In this document: in pieces, positions 7,326 to 13,474 of the stretch
Layout of the letters: each line of letters opens with the position of its first letter
Position numbering within the stretch: position 1 is the first letter of the stretch
Assembly (NCBI GenBank): GCA_023399675.1
Contig: JAEWOM010000134.1
Coordinates: forward strand, 1 to 14,212
Reading direction: 5' to 3'
Length of the DNA stretch: 14,212 nt
DNA from: Bacteroidota bacterium
Lineage (GTDB): Bacteria > Bacteroidota > Bacteroidia > Flavobacteriales > Weeksellaceae
Notes under the pieces: model-generated
What the model was told of the DNA's origin: nothing
The model's database searches: none
What the model saw: the letters and a program-made list of their open reading frames with translations, nothing else
Position numbers and translations under genes: made by a program

Positions 7326-7354
7326 GAACTGTTGCTGTTTTGAATTTGAAAGTG

Positions 7355-7362
7355 CAAAAATA
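7355..7362 (-). promoter_or_regulatory. Putative -7 promoter box for the ABC-F gene
   Basis: The minus strand reads TATTTTTG, an exact TAnnTTTG match, 29 bases upstream of the ABC-F ATG. That distance equals the one in front of the M16 gene. It lies just past the terminator of the preceding gene. No TTG is seen at the -33 spacing. Confidence 0.5.
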
Positions 7363-7387
7363 CGTGATTAAAAATTAGGCAGATAAA

Positions 7388-7417
7388 AAATGCCGGCGAA
7401 TAATTATGCCGGCATTT
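7388..7417 (-). terminator. Intrinsic terminator of the TonB_C-like gene
   Basis: Perfect 10-bp arms (7388-7397 and 7408-7417, containing TGCCGGC/GCCGGCA) enclose a 10-base AT-rich loop. On the minus strand the stem runs into TTTTTTATCT. It lies 25 bases after the stop of the upstream gene and ahead of the ABC-F promoter box. Confidence 0.87.
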
Positions 7418-7442
7418 CACAGATCACTGTGTATTGATTAAT

Positions 7443-7877
7443 TTAATGTTTAATGACGATTGGAATGTTGTATTCCACTGCAAAATTACCCTGTGAGCCA
7501 GTGTTGTGGAACGTGTGTCCTACAAAATCCGAAAAAATGCTTTCTGCCGCTTTATTAAGTACCGCGTTTTCTCCCAGTGTACTGATTTCCTGGAGAACCC
7601 CGTACTCGGAAAAACGAAGCGTAAGCAAAGTGCTGCTTTTATCTTCACCGAAAACTTTAGTTTCGTCCAAATGCATCGCAATATACAGGTTCAGGCGCTC
7701 CGTAAAAGTGAGATCATCATCTTCGTCAAGCGGATGGGAAACTTCTTCAACAGTTGACAGAAGCGTTACGCTTTTCTCATTATACGCAAATCTGAACTCC
7801 GCATTTTCCTGCGCACTGCAGAAAAAGCTGAAAAGTAAAGAAAAGGCGATTAACAGAGGTTTCATAACTGACTTCAT
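7443..7877 (-). CDS. Small secreted protein with a TonB_C-like domain, function unknown
   Basis: The 144-residue protein has a type I signal peptide (hydrophobic residues 8-20, cleavage likely CSA-Q near 22/23). A mature acidic segment includes DEDDD (51-55). The C-terminal half (about 85-144) resembles TonB C-terminal folds: a strand like LTLRFSEYG, a helix like LNKAAESIFSDF, and a closing strand VEYNIPIVI. There is no transmembrane anchor or Pro-rich spacer, so it is not a working TonB; it may be a periplasmic single-domain relative. Two start codons are possible, ATG at 7877 or ATG at 7865 (M5). A near-consensus box CATATTTG (minus strand, 7888-7895) lies 10 or 22 bases upstream respectively, which slightly favours the shorter form. 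A strong terminator follows, so it is probably a single-gene unit. Family resemblance is moderate. Confidence 0.8.
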   Translation of the reverse strand: MKSVMKPLLIAFSLLFSFFCSAQENAEFRFAYNEKSVTLLSTVEEVSHPLDEDDDLTFTERLNLYIAMHLDETKVFGEDKSSTLLTLRFSEYGVLQEISTLGENAVLNKAAESIFSDFVGHTFHNTGSQGNFAVEYNIPIVIKH

Positions 7878-7948
7878 TATTGCATTACAAATATGCGATG
7901 AATAAAAATCAGTTTACTTACAAGAAATCAATTCTTGTTTACAGATTT

Positions 7949-8659
7949 TCAGACTTTATTTTCGATGAGTTTCGCATCGGTAATTACGGAAGGATTTTCG
8001 AGCAAAAAACTTTTGGAACTGAGCAGTTCGGTCATTAAAGTGCGCATCTGCTCTGCAGCAACTTCAGGCAGGTGCGATTTCTTAGCCGCTTCTATCACCT
8101 GCTGTTTGGAATTCTGCTGAATTTTCGCGAGATCATCTTTACTGAACAGGTTAAAAAACTGCTCTTCGATGTTGTAATATTTATAATCGGTTTCTGTAGA
8201 GAGAATTTCCGGCGCAGGAAAATGCGTGAGCTTTACCGTCCGTTTTTCTTCATCGATTTGCCACTTTAATTTTTCAAAATCGTATCCTACAAGAACTTTC
8301 GCCTGCACAATAACCAGTGCCTTCTTCTTTGAAGGAATAAAATTGAGGAGTTTGGTCGTTTCTTCGTAGTTGTAAATTTCCTGAAAATGACCTTCCGCAC
8401 TTACTATTTTAAACACTTTGCGGAGGCTTTCCGCAACAGTATGTGAATTTTCTGCGACAACTGGCGGCTCAGATTTGAAATTTCTTGAAAGCAGAAAAGC
8501 AATAACACCACCCAAAATCAAACCCAACACGAGCATAATGATCACCGTCATGCCGTTTCCTGCACTGTTTGGCTGCATCACACTGTACAGCATAAAGCCA
8601 AGCCCGAGAAAAAGAACAATCGCGACAATCCAGAGCGTTACCTTGAGATTTTTAGTCAT
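7949..8659 (-). CDS. DUF4230 family membrane protein
   Basis: The 236-residue protein has two N-terminal membrane helices (about 7-27 and 37-58) and a soluble region after residue 60. That region fits the DUF4230 pattern: a start of the kind AESLRKVFKIVSAEGHF, then a segment with ALVIVQAKVLVGYDFEKL (about 114-131), LTHFPAPEIL (about 144-153), and a C-terminal helical part with repeated Ala/Glu/Gln. Members are widespread and have no established function; topology suggests an inner-membrane anchored domain facing the periplasm or cytoplasm. It diverges from the serine hydrolase gene across 127 bases, and the next minus-strand gene starts 71 bases after its stop. The ATG at 8659 has a -7 box 16 bases upstream. 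Family call from recalled pattern. Confidence 0.85.
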   Translation of the reverse strand: MTKNLKVTLWIVAIVLFLGLGFMLYSVMQPNSAGNGMTVIIMLVLGLILGGVIAFLLSRNFKSEPPVVAENSHTVAESLRKVFKIVSAEGHFQEIYNYEETTKLLNFIPSKKKALVIVQAKVLVGYDFEKLKWQIDEEKRTVKLTHFPAPEILSTETDYKYYNIEEQFFNLFSKDDLAKIQQNSKQQVIEAAKKSHLPEVAAEQMRTLMTELLSSKSFLLENPSVITDAKLIENKV

Positions 8660-8675
8660 CTTTCATGATTTTCTT

Positions 8676-8683
8676 CAAAGGTA
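8676..8683 (-). promoter_or_regulatory. Putative -7 promoter box for the DUF4230 gene
   Basis: The minus strand reads TACCTTTG, an exact TAnnTTTG match, 16 bases upstream of the ATG. It lies in the divergent gap shared with the serine hydrolase gene. No -33 triplet is evident. Confidence 0.5.
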
Positions 8684-8761
8684 AAAAAATTACTTCCCGA
8701 TGCGTCTTTTACCGAATGATTCGTAAATATCAGCTGAAATATTAAAAAAGGAAATAAAAGC

Positions 8762-8769
8762 TATCTTTG
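8762..8769 (+). promoter_or_regulatory. Putative -7 promoter box for the serine hydrolase gene
   Basis: TATCTTTG is an exact TAnnTTTG match, 17 bases upstream of the ATG at 8787. It mirrors the opposing box at 8676-8683, so the gap holds two divergent promoters about 80 bases apart. No -33 TTG is seen. Confidence 0.5.
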
Positions 8770-8786
8770 ATAAATTTTGAATTTCT

Positions 8787-10337
8787 ATGAAAAAAGCTGC
8801 TTCAATTGTCATCCTGTTTCTTTTCTCATTCACTTTCGCGCAAATTTCAGATGCTGAACTGGACCGTTTGATTAAAGAAACTCAAAAAACATTCGATGTG
8901 CCGGGCATGTCGGTCGGAATTATCAAGGATGGAAAAGTTATTTATCAGAAAGGCCATGGCGTCGCATCTTTGAAGACCAACCGGGCTATGAACAGCGAAA
9001 CCCTCGTCGGAATTGCATCCAATTCCAAAGGTTTTACCGGAACGGCACTGGCCATGCTCGCCGATGAAGGAAAACTGAACTGGGACGATAAAGTGATCAA
9101 GTTTATTCCTGAATTTAAGATGTATGAGGACTATGTTACAAAGGAGATTACTGTAAAAGATCTCATTACACACCGTTCCGGACTGGGTCTCGGACAGGGC
9201 GATCTGATGTTTTTCCCGGAAGGTGGTACATATACCATTAAAGATATTATTCACAATGTGCGCTACCTGAAACCCGAACATAGTTTTCGCAATACGATGG
9301 ATTACAACAATATTATGTTCATCGTTGCGGGAGAAGTGATTACGAGAGCATCAGGTATGAGTTGGGCGGAATTCATTGAACAGCGAATTCTTCGTCCTGT
9401 AGGAATGACGGACAGCTACGGCAGCTACAACAGGGCTCAGAAAATCAGCAATAAGATTGACGCGCATGCACCGGTAAGCGGAAAAGCGATCGCTGTACCA
9501 CACGACTGGAATGAAACGGCAAACGCAGCCGGCGGAATTATGAGCAACATTCCCGATATGCTGACCTGGGCAGAGTTTCTGATCAATGGTTTTAAGACTA
9601 AAGAAGGTAAGCAGCTTGTTTCCAATAAGCAGATTCAGCAACTGTGGCAGATTCAGCAGCCGGCTCCTGTTCCGGCATCATTAAAATCAGCTTATGACAC
9701 CGATTTTTACGGGTACGGGCTGGGCTGGTTCATCAGCGATGTAAAAGGACATAAACAAATTCAGCACACCGGTGGACTGATCGGAACCGTGACGCAGTTT
9801 ACCGTAATTCCGGATCTGAAGCTTGGAATTGTGGTACTGACAAACCAACAGAGCGGAGCAGCATTTAACACGATTACCAACACTGTTAAGGACAGCTATC
9901 TGGGAATCCCTGAACGAAACTGGTTGAAAACCTACGGGGACAGAATGGCAAAAGTAAATGCCGGATTTGATAAAGAAAAAGCAGATATCTATGCAAAAGC
10001 TGCAGAATTCCAAAAAGATAAAAAGTCGCAGATTGATTTCAAAAGTGTTTCCGGAACATATCATGATGCGTGGTTCGGCGATGTAGACCTGATAAAAGAA
10101 GGCAGAAAATTAAGAATTGTGAGCCGCACCTCACCACGTTTGAAAGGCGAACTGATTCCTTATTCAGCCGACAGTTACATTGCCAAATGGGACGACCGCA
10201 GCTACGATGCAGATGCATTAATTACATTCGATTATGATACCGCCGGAAAAGCAAAAAGTTTAAAAATAAAGCCGATTTCAGGCATCACCGATTTCAGTTT
10301 TGATTTCGAAGATCTCGATTTACAGAAGAAAAAGTAG
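8787..10337 (+). CDS. Exported serine hydrolase, class C beta-lactamase / Pab87-type fold
   Basis: A 516-residue protein with a signal peptide (residues 1-18, cleavage near TFA-Q). The catalytic set of the beta-lactamase/penicillin-binding-protein superfamily is present: SNSK (SxxK, Ser78 and Lys81), YNN (YxN, Tyr173) and HTG (327-329, replacing KTG). The HTG variant and the extra C-terminal domain (about 425-516, opening with GTYHDAWFGDV and resembling DUF3471) fit Pab87/FmtA/esterase-like hydrolases rather than resistance AmpC enzymes. The likely substrate is a peptide or D-amino-acid ester or amide in the periplasm, but this is not shown. It stands alone: divergent from the DUF4230 gene and convergent with the SixA-like gene, whose stop lies 13 bases away. 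The name beta-lactamase should not be read as antibiotic resistance. Confidence 0.92.
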   Translation: MKKAASIVILFLFSFTFAQISDAELDRLIKETQKTFDVPGMSVGIIKDGKVIYQKGHGVASLKTNRAMNSETLVGIASNSKGFTGTALAMLADEGKLNWDDKVIKFIPEFKMYEDYVTKEITVKDLITHRSGLGLGQGDLMFFPEGGTYTIKDIIHNVRYLKPEHSFRNTMDYNNIMFIVAGEVITRASGMSWAEFIEQRILRPVGMTDSYGSYNRAQKISNKIDAHAPVSGKAIAVPHDWNETANAAGGIMSNIPDMLTWAEFLINGFKTKEGKQLVSNKQIQQLWQIQQPAPVPASLKSAYDTDFYGYGLGWFISDVKGHKQIQHTGGLIGTVTQFTVIPDLKLGIVVLTNQQSGAAFNTITNTVKDSYLGIPERNWLKTYGDRMAKVNAGFDKEKADIYAKAAEFQKDKKSQIDFKSVSGTYHDAWFGDVDLIKEGRKLRIVSRTSPRLKGELIPYSADSYIAKWDDRSYDADALITFDYDTAGKAKSLKIKPISGITDFSFDFEDLDLQKKK

Positions 10338-10350
10338 CAGGTGACGAAAT

Positions 10351-10830
10351 TTATTTAATTTTTTTCGGCTCGTAAAAGAAAACCAGTTTCTTTTTTGCAC
10401 CTTCAAACTCAGACCACTGATTGCAGTCGGCCTGAAATCCTGCAACACCGCAGGTCGGAAACATGAAAATTTCCTGCGAAATATAATTGGCAAAATTGGA
10501 AATCCCGTTATTATGGGAAAAAAGTGCTACCGAACTCAGGCTGTCGTCGAGAGATCGGATGACGGAAAGAAAATTATTTTCTGAAGCATGATACAACTGC
10601 CTGTCGGTATCCAGTGCAATCTTATAGGTCTGGTTGAAGATTTTGCCGGTATTGAGTGCGCGGACTGCCGGACTGGAAACGAACTTCTGAATGGCAATAC
10701 CGTTATTCATCAGATAATTGGCCATATTAACTGCATCTTCCAGGCCACGGTCAGCCAAAGGACGGTTGAAATCGTCGGTATTTTCAGGCCAGTCGCTCTT
10801 AGCGTGGCGAACCAGTATAAGATGCTTCAT
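10351..10830 (-). CDS. SixA-like histidine phosphatase
   Basis: A 159-residue single-domain protein of the histidine phosphatase superfamily. The phosphate-accepting motif RHAK is at residues 8-11 (His9 is the nucleophile), with conserved Arg57 in SPAVRA and the second catalytic His106 in FSHNNG. The N-terminal series KHLILVRHAKSDW is typical of SixA-type enzymes, which remove phosphate from phosphohistidine, for example on Hpt domains or PTS components. There is no signal peptide, so it is cytoplasmic. It is convergent with the serine hydrolase and divergent from ruvX. A near-consensus box TTTATTTG (minus strand, 10844-10851) lies 13 bases before the ATG. The superfamily call is firm; the target phosphoprotein is unknown. 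Confidence 0.9.
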   Translation of the reverse strand: MKHLILVRHAKSDWPENTDDFNRPLADRGLEDAVNMANYLMNNGIAIQKFVSSPAVRALNTGKIFNQTYKIALDTDRQLYHASENNFLSVIRSLDDSLSSVALFSHNNGISNFANYISQEIFMFPTCGVAGFQADCNQWSEFEGAKKKLVFFYEPKKIK

Positions 10831-10947
10831 AGTAATTGTTTAGCAAATAAAGTTATAACTATTTTCTGAAACTGCAATTTTTTAAATATGCCTGTCATTG
10901 GAAAACGCCCCGTGAACATCGCTTCGCGGCAAAAATTATTTTTTTTC

Positions 10948-10955
10948 TACATTTG
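10948..10955 (+). promoter_or_regulatory. -7 promoter box abutting the ruvX start
   Basis: TACATTTG is an exact TAnnTTTG match ending four bases before the ATG at 10960. Transcription would begin at about the start codon, so the ruvX-def-DUF5606 message may be leaderless. The box also argues against the longer reading frame from 10888, since it would lie inside it. Confidence 0.5.
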
Positions 10956-10959
10956 CAGC

Positions 10960-11376
10960 ATGGGACAGATTATGGCGCTGGATTTCGGCCTCAAAAGGAC
11001 CGGAATAGCCGTAACAGACGACCTGCAGATCATAGCAAGCGGCCTGGAAACTGTTGAGACCGGTGAACTGATAGCATATTTGGAAAAATACTTTAAAAGT
11101 AATTCTGTGGAAACTGTGGTTGTAGGCCTTCCTACTGATTTAAAGGGAAATCTTTCGGCGGTAGAAGAGGATATTCAGGAATTCCTAAAGAAATTCAGCA
11201 GCTTTTTTCCAAAAATAAAAACAGTGCGGCTTGATGAACGGTTTACTTCCAAAATGGCATCATTTTTTATCAGCCAGAGCGGAAAATCCAAAAAAGCACG
11301 GCAGGACAAAGCACTGATCGATAAAGTGAGTGCCACAATATTATTACAGAATTATTTAGAACAGGTTAACAGATGA
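10960..11376 (+). CDS. ruvX: Putative Holliday junction resolvase / pre-16S rRNA nuclease RuvX (YqgF)
   Basis: A 138-residue protein, the usual YqgF length. The RNase H-like motifs are in place: MALDFGLKRTGIAV (5-18, catalytic Asp8), VVVGLPTDLKG (53-63), RLDERFTS (90-97) and the C-terminal DKVSATILLQNYL (121-133, Asp121). Members of this family process the 5' end of 16S rRNA in E. coli and have been proposed as Holliday-junction resolvases. The open frame extends upstream to an ATG at 10888, but those extra 24 residues have no family counterpart and include the promoter box, so I chose the ATG at 10960. It leads an operon: its stop overlaps the def start as ATGA. Confidence 0.93.
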   Translation: MGQIMALDFGLKRTGIAVTDDLQIIASGLETVETGELIAYLEKYFKSNSVETVVVGLPTDLKGNLSAVEEDIQEFLKKFSSFFPKIKTVRLDERFTSKMASFFISQSGKSKKARQDKALIDKVSATILLQNYLEQVNR

Positions 11377-11945
11377 TTTTACCAATTAGAGCTTTCGGAG
11401 ATCCTGTGCTGAGAAAACTTTGCAAAGACATTGAGCTCGGTTACCCGGGACTGAAGGAACTGATCGATAATATGTTCGATACGATGCAGGGAGCAAGCGG
11501 TATCGGCCTTGCTGCGCCTCAGGTTGGCCTCGATATCCGTTTATTCTGTGTGGATGTTTCACCTCTTGCTGATGATGAAGATTACGCAGATATCGCAGAA
11601 GAACTGAAAGATTTCCGTAAAGTATTCATCAACGCACAGATCACGTCTGAAGAAGGCAATGAATGGAAATTCAATGAAGGATGCCTCTCTATTCCCGACG
11701 TGCGTGAGGACATCAAGAGAAAGGAAACCATCACCATTGAATATCTCGATGAAAATTTCGTGAAGCACAGGGAGACGTATTCCGACATTAGAGCGCGAGT
11801 CATTCAGCATGAATACGACCATATTGAAGGAATTCTGTTTACCGATCACCTGTCATCGCTTAAAAAGAAACTGGTGAAAGGAAAACTTAACAAAATCGTT
11901 CAGGGTGATGTTAATGTGAATTACAAAATGCGATTCAACAAATAA
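11373..11945 (+). CDS. def: Peptide deformylase
   Basis: Removes the formyl group from the initiator methionine of new proteins; a metal-dependent cytoplasmic enzyme. All three family motifs are present: GIGLAAPQVG (43-52), EGCLSIP (102-108, metal ligand Cys104) and QHEYDH (145-150, ligands His146 and His150, catalytic Glu147). The 190-residue length is normal for the Bacteroidota form, including an insertion around 62-80 rich in Asp and Glu. The ATG overlaps the ruvX stop by four bases, which indicates translational coupling, and the DUF5606 gene follows after 27 bases. Confidence 0.97.
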   Translation: MILPIRAFGDPVLRKLCKDIELGYPGLKELIDNMFDTMQGASGIGLAAPQVGLDIRLFCVDVSPLADDEDYADIAEELKDFRKVFINAQITSEEGNEWKFNEGCLSIPDVREDIKRKETITIEYLDENFVKHRETYSDIRARVIQHEYDHIEGILFTDHLSSLKKKLVKGKLNKIVQGDVNVNYKMRFNK

Positions 11946-11972
11946 TCAGATTACAAATAAAAAAAATAGATA

Positions 11973-12530
11973 ATGGAGTTAGAAAAAATCATTTCAATTT
12001 CCGGAAAACCAGGACTTTACAAACTGGTTTCGCAGGTGAAAAGCGGTTTCATTGTGGAAGATATAACCACCAAAAAGAAAGTGAGCATCAGCAACAGCAG
12101 CCAGGTTAGTCTGCTCGATAACATCGCGATGTACACCGATGAAACAGAAGTTCCGCTTTTCGATATTTTCCACCGCATTGCAACCGACAACAGTTTTGCC
12201 GAGACCATTTCGCATAAATCCACCGATGCGGAACTGCGCGATTTTATGGAAACAGCATTGCCGAATTACGATAAAGGCCGTGTATATGTTTCTGATATGA
12301 AAAAACTGGCACAATGGTACAACACACTGCATAAAGCAGGATATATTACCGAAGAAAGTTTCGTAAAACCGGAAGCTGAAGCTGCAGAAGAAGCACCTGT
12401 TCAGGAAGCAAAGCCTGCTGCGAAAAAGACAGCTGTCGTGAAGCAGGAGAAGCCGGCAACGCCAAAAGTGAAAGGATCAACTTCCGCGGCGAAATCAGCT
12501 CCGAAAAGCACGCATACCAAAAAAGGTTAA
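11973..12530 (+). CDS. DUF5606 family protein
   Basis: A 185-residue cytoplasmic protein, last gene of the ruvX-def operon. The N-terminal 120 residues or so match my memory of the flavobacterial DUF5606 domain: a start like LEKIISISGKPGLYKLVSQ (3-21), a small beta barrel-like region, then a helical part with RDFMETALPNYDKGRVYVSD (about 89-108) and WYNTLHKAGYI. The tail (about 130-185) is low-complexity Lys/Ala/Pro/Glu and probably disordered and basic, as in proteins that contact nucleic acid or ribosomes. No function is established for the family. Its position behind def and ruvX suggests a link to translation or ribosome maturation, which is only guilt by association. A terminator follows 20 bases after the stop. 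Confidence 0.88.
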   Translation: MELEKIISISGKPGLYKLVSQVKSGFIVEDITTKKKVSISNSSQVSLLDNIAMYTDETEVPLFDIFHRIATDNSFAETISHKSTDAELRDFMETALPNYDKGRVYVSDMKKLAQWYNTLHKAGYITEESFVKPEAEAAEEAPVQEAKPAAKKTAVVKQEKPATPKVKGSTSAAKSAPKSTHTKKG

Positions 12531-12549
12531 TGCTGCAATTAAAATAAAT

Positions 12550-12582
12550 AATCCGGGACTGATCTATGAACAGTCCCGGATT
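12550..12582. terminator. Bidirectional terminator between the DUF5606 gene and murI
   Basis: Perfect 12-bp arms (12550-12561 and 12571-12582, containing TCCGGGACTG and its complement) enclose a nine-base loop. The plus strand continues TTTTCTGTTTT and the minus strand continues ATTTATTTT, so it can serve the two convergent genes that end 20 bases to its left and 17 bases to its right. Confidence 0.9.
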
Positions 12583-12598
12583 TTCTGTTTTCCAATGA

Positions 12599-13429
12599 TT
12601 ACAATACCATCAGTTCGAGGCTGATCTGCTTACCGAAAATCTTGCGCGAAATCTTTTCGAAATTCTTCGTGACATCGGAAACATAAAAACGGTATTCCGG
12701 ATTTTTTTGGTCGTTCAGCAGGTGATGCTGCTCAAGAATCATACGAAGCTGATTGGCTACTATGCTCGGCGAATCGATAATTCGGACGCGGTTACCATAA
12801 AACTGCTTTATTTCCTCCATCAGAAGCGGATAATGCGTACAGCCGAGAATCAGCGTTTCTATATTTTTTAATTTATTACTGCTCAGATAGTTATATATAA
12901 TAGCATGGGTAATCGGATGATTTCTGAATCCTTCTTCAATTGCCGGAACCAGTAGCGGTGTAGCAAGTTCATCCACCTTGATGAAGCGGTTGTGTTTGCG
13001 GATGGATTTTCTGTACAGACCTGAATTTACTGTTGCCTTGGTTGCAATCACCCCGACATTATTGTGAATTTCGAATGCCACTTTTTCTGCGACAGGACTG
13101 ATTACATCAATAACAGGAACGCGGCCGTCAACCAGTTCCATCACCTCATTCAGTGCATTTGCCGTTGCAGAATTACAGGCAATCACTATTGCTTTACAGC
13201 CCTTTTCGAGCAGGAAGTTCGTAATTTGTGTCGCATATCCGGTAATCGCTTCCTTTGATTTCTCACCGTATGGCAAATGCTTGGTATCACCGAAATAGAT
13301 GAGGTTTTCATTCGGAAGCAAACGCTTAATTTCTTTGGCAACGGTAAGCCCTCCGACACCGGAATCAAAAATCCCAATAGGCTGCGAAGCGTTCAAATGG
13401 GAAAAATCCTGCTTTTTCTTTTTCAACAC
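12599..13429 (-). CDS. murI: Glutamate racemase
   Basis: Converts L-glutamate to D-glutamate for peptidoglycan precursors using a cofactor-independent two-cysteine mechanism. The motifs are clear: GIFDSGVGGLTV (19-30), ACNSATAN (84-91, Cys85) and GCTHYP (196-201, Cys197), with FGDTKHLPYG (46-55) between. The 276-residue length fits the family, including an extra basic lead (MLKKKKQDF). The first codon is GTG at 13429 (the next is TTG); no ATG lies before the FDSG motif, so the start is non-ATG. The gene follows hemW after 45 bases on the same strand and is probably co-transcribed or driven from the short gap. Confidence 0.96.
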   Translation of the reverse strand: MLKKKKQDFSHLNASQPIGIFDSGVGGLTVAKEIKRLLPNENLIYFGDTKHLPYGEKSKEAITGYATQITNFLLEKGCKAIVIACNSATANALNEVMELVDGRVPVIDVISPVAEKVAFEIHNNVGVIATKATVNSGLYRKSIRKHNRFIKVDELATPLLVPAIEEGFRNHPITHAIIYNYLSSNKLKNIETLILGCTHYPLLMEEIKQFYGNRVRIIDSPSIVANQLRMILEQHHLLNDQKNPEYRFYVSDVTKNFEKISRKIFGKQISLELMVL

Positions 13430-13439
13430 GTGAAATTTG

Positions 13440-13453
13440 CTGTAAAAATACAG
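13440..13453. repeat. Short inverted repeat in the hemW-murI gap
   Basis: CTGTA-AAAA-TACAG lies 11 bases upstream of the murI GTG, and on the plus strand it is followed by six T's. It overlaps a near-consensus -7 box (minus strand TATTTTTA, 13443-13450; one mismatch to TAnnTTTG). It may be a regulatory site or chance; the five-base arms are short. Confidence 0.3.
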
Positions 13454-13474
13454 TTTTTTGGTTCAGAATTTACA

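Noticed and set aside
7921..7937. CAAGAA-ATCAA-TTCTTG as a terminator for the DUF4230 gene
   Set aside because: The stem is six AT-rich pairs and no T run follows on the minus strand, so termination is doubtful.
8787..10337. Antibiotic-resistance beta-lactamase
   Set aside because: HTG instead of KTG, a length of 516 residues and the C-terminal extra domain fit the Pab87/esterase-type hydrolases better; there is no mobile-element context.
10888..10959. Longer N terminus for RuvX
   Set aside because: The 24 added residues have no family counterpart and the TACATTTG promoter box lies inside them; the conserved protein begins at the ATG at 10960.
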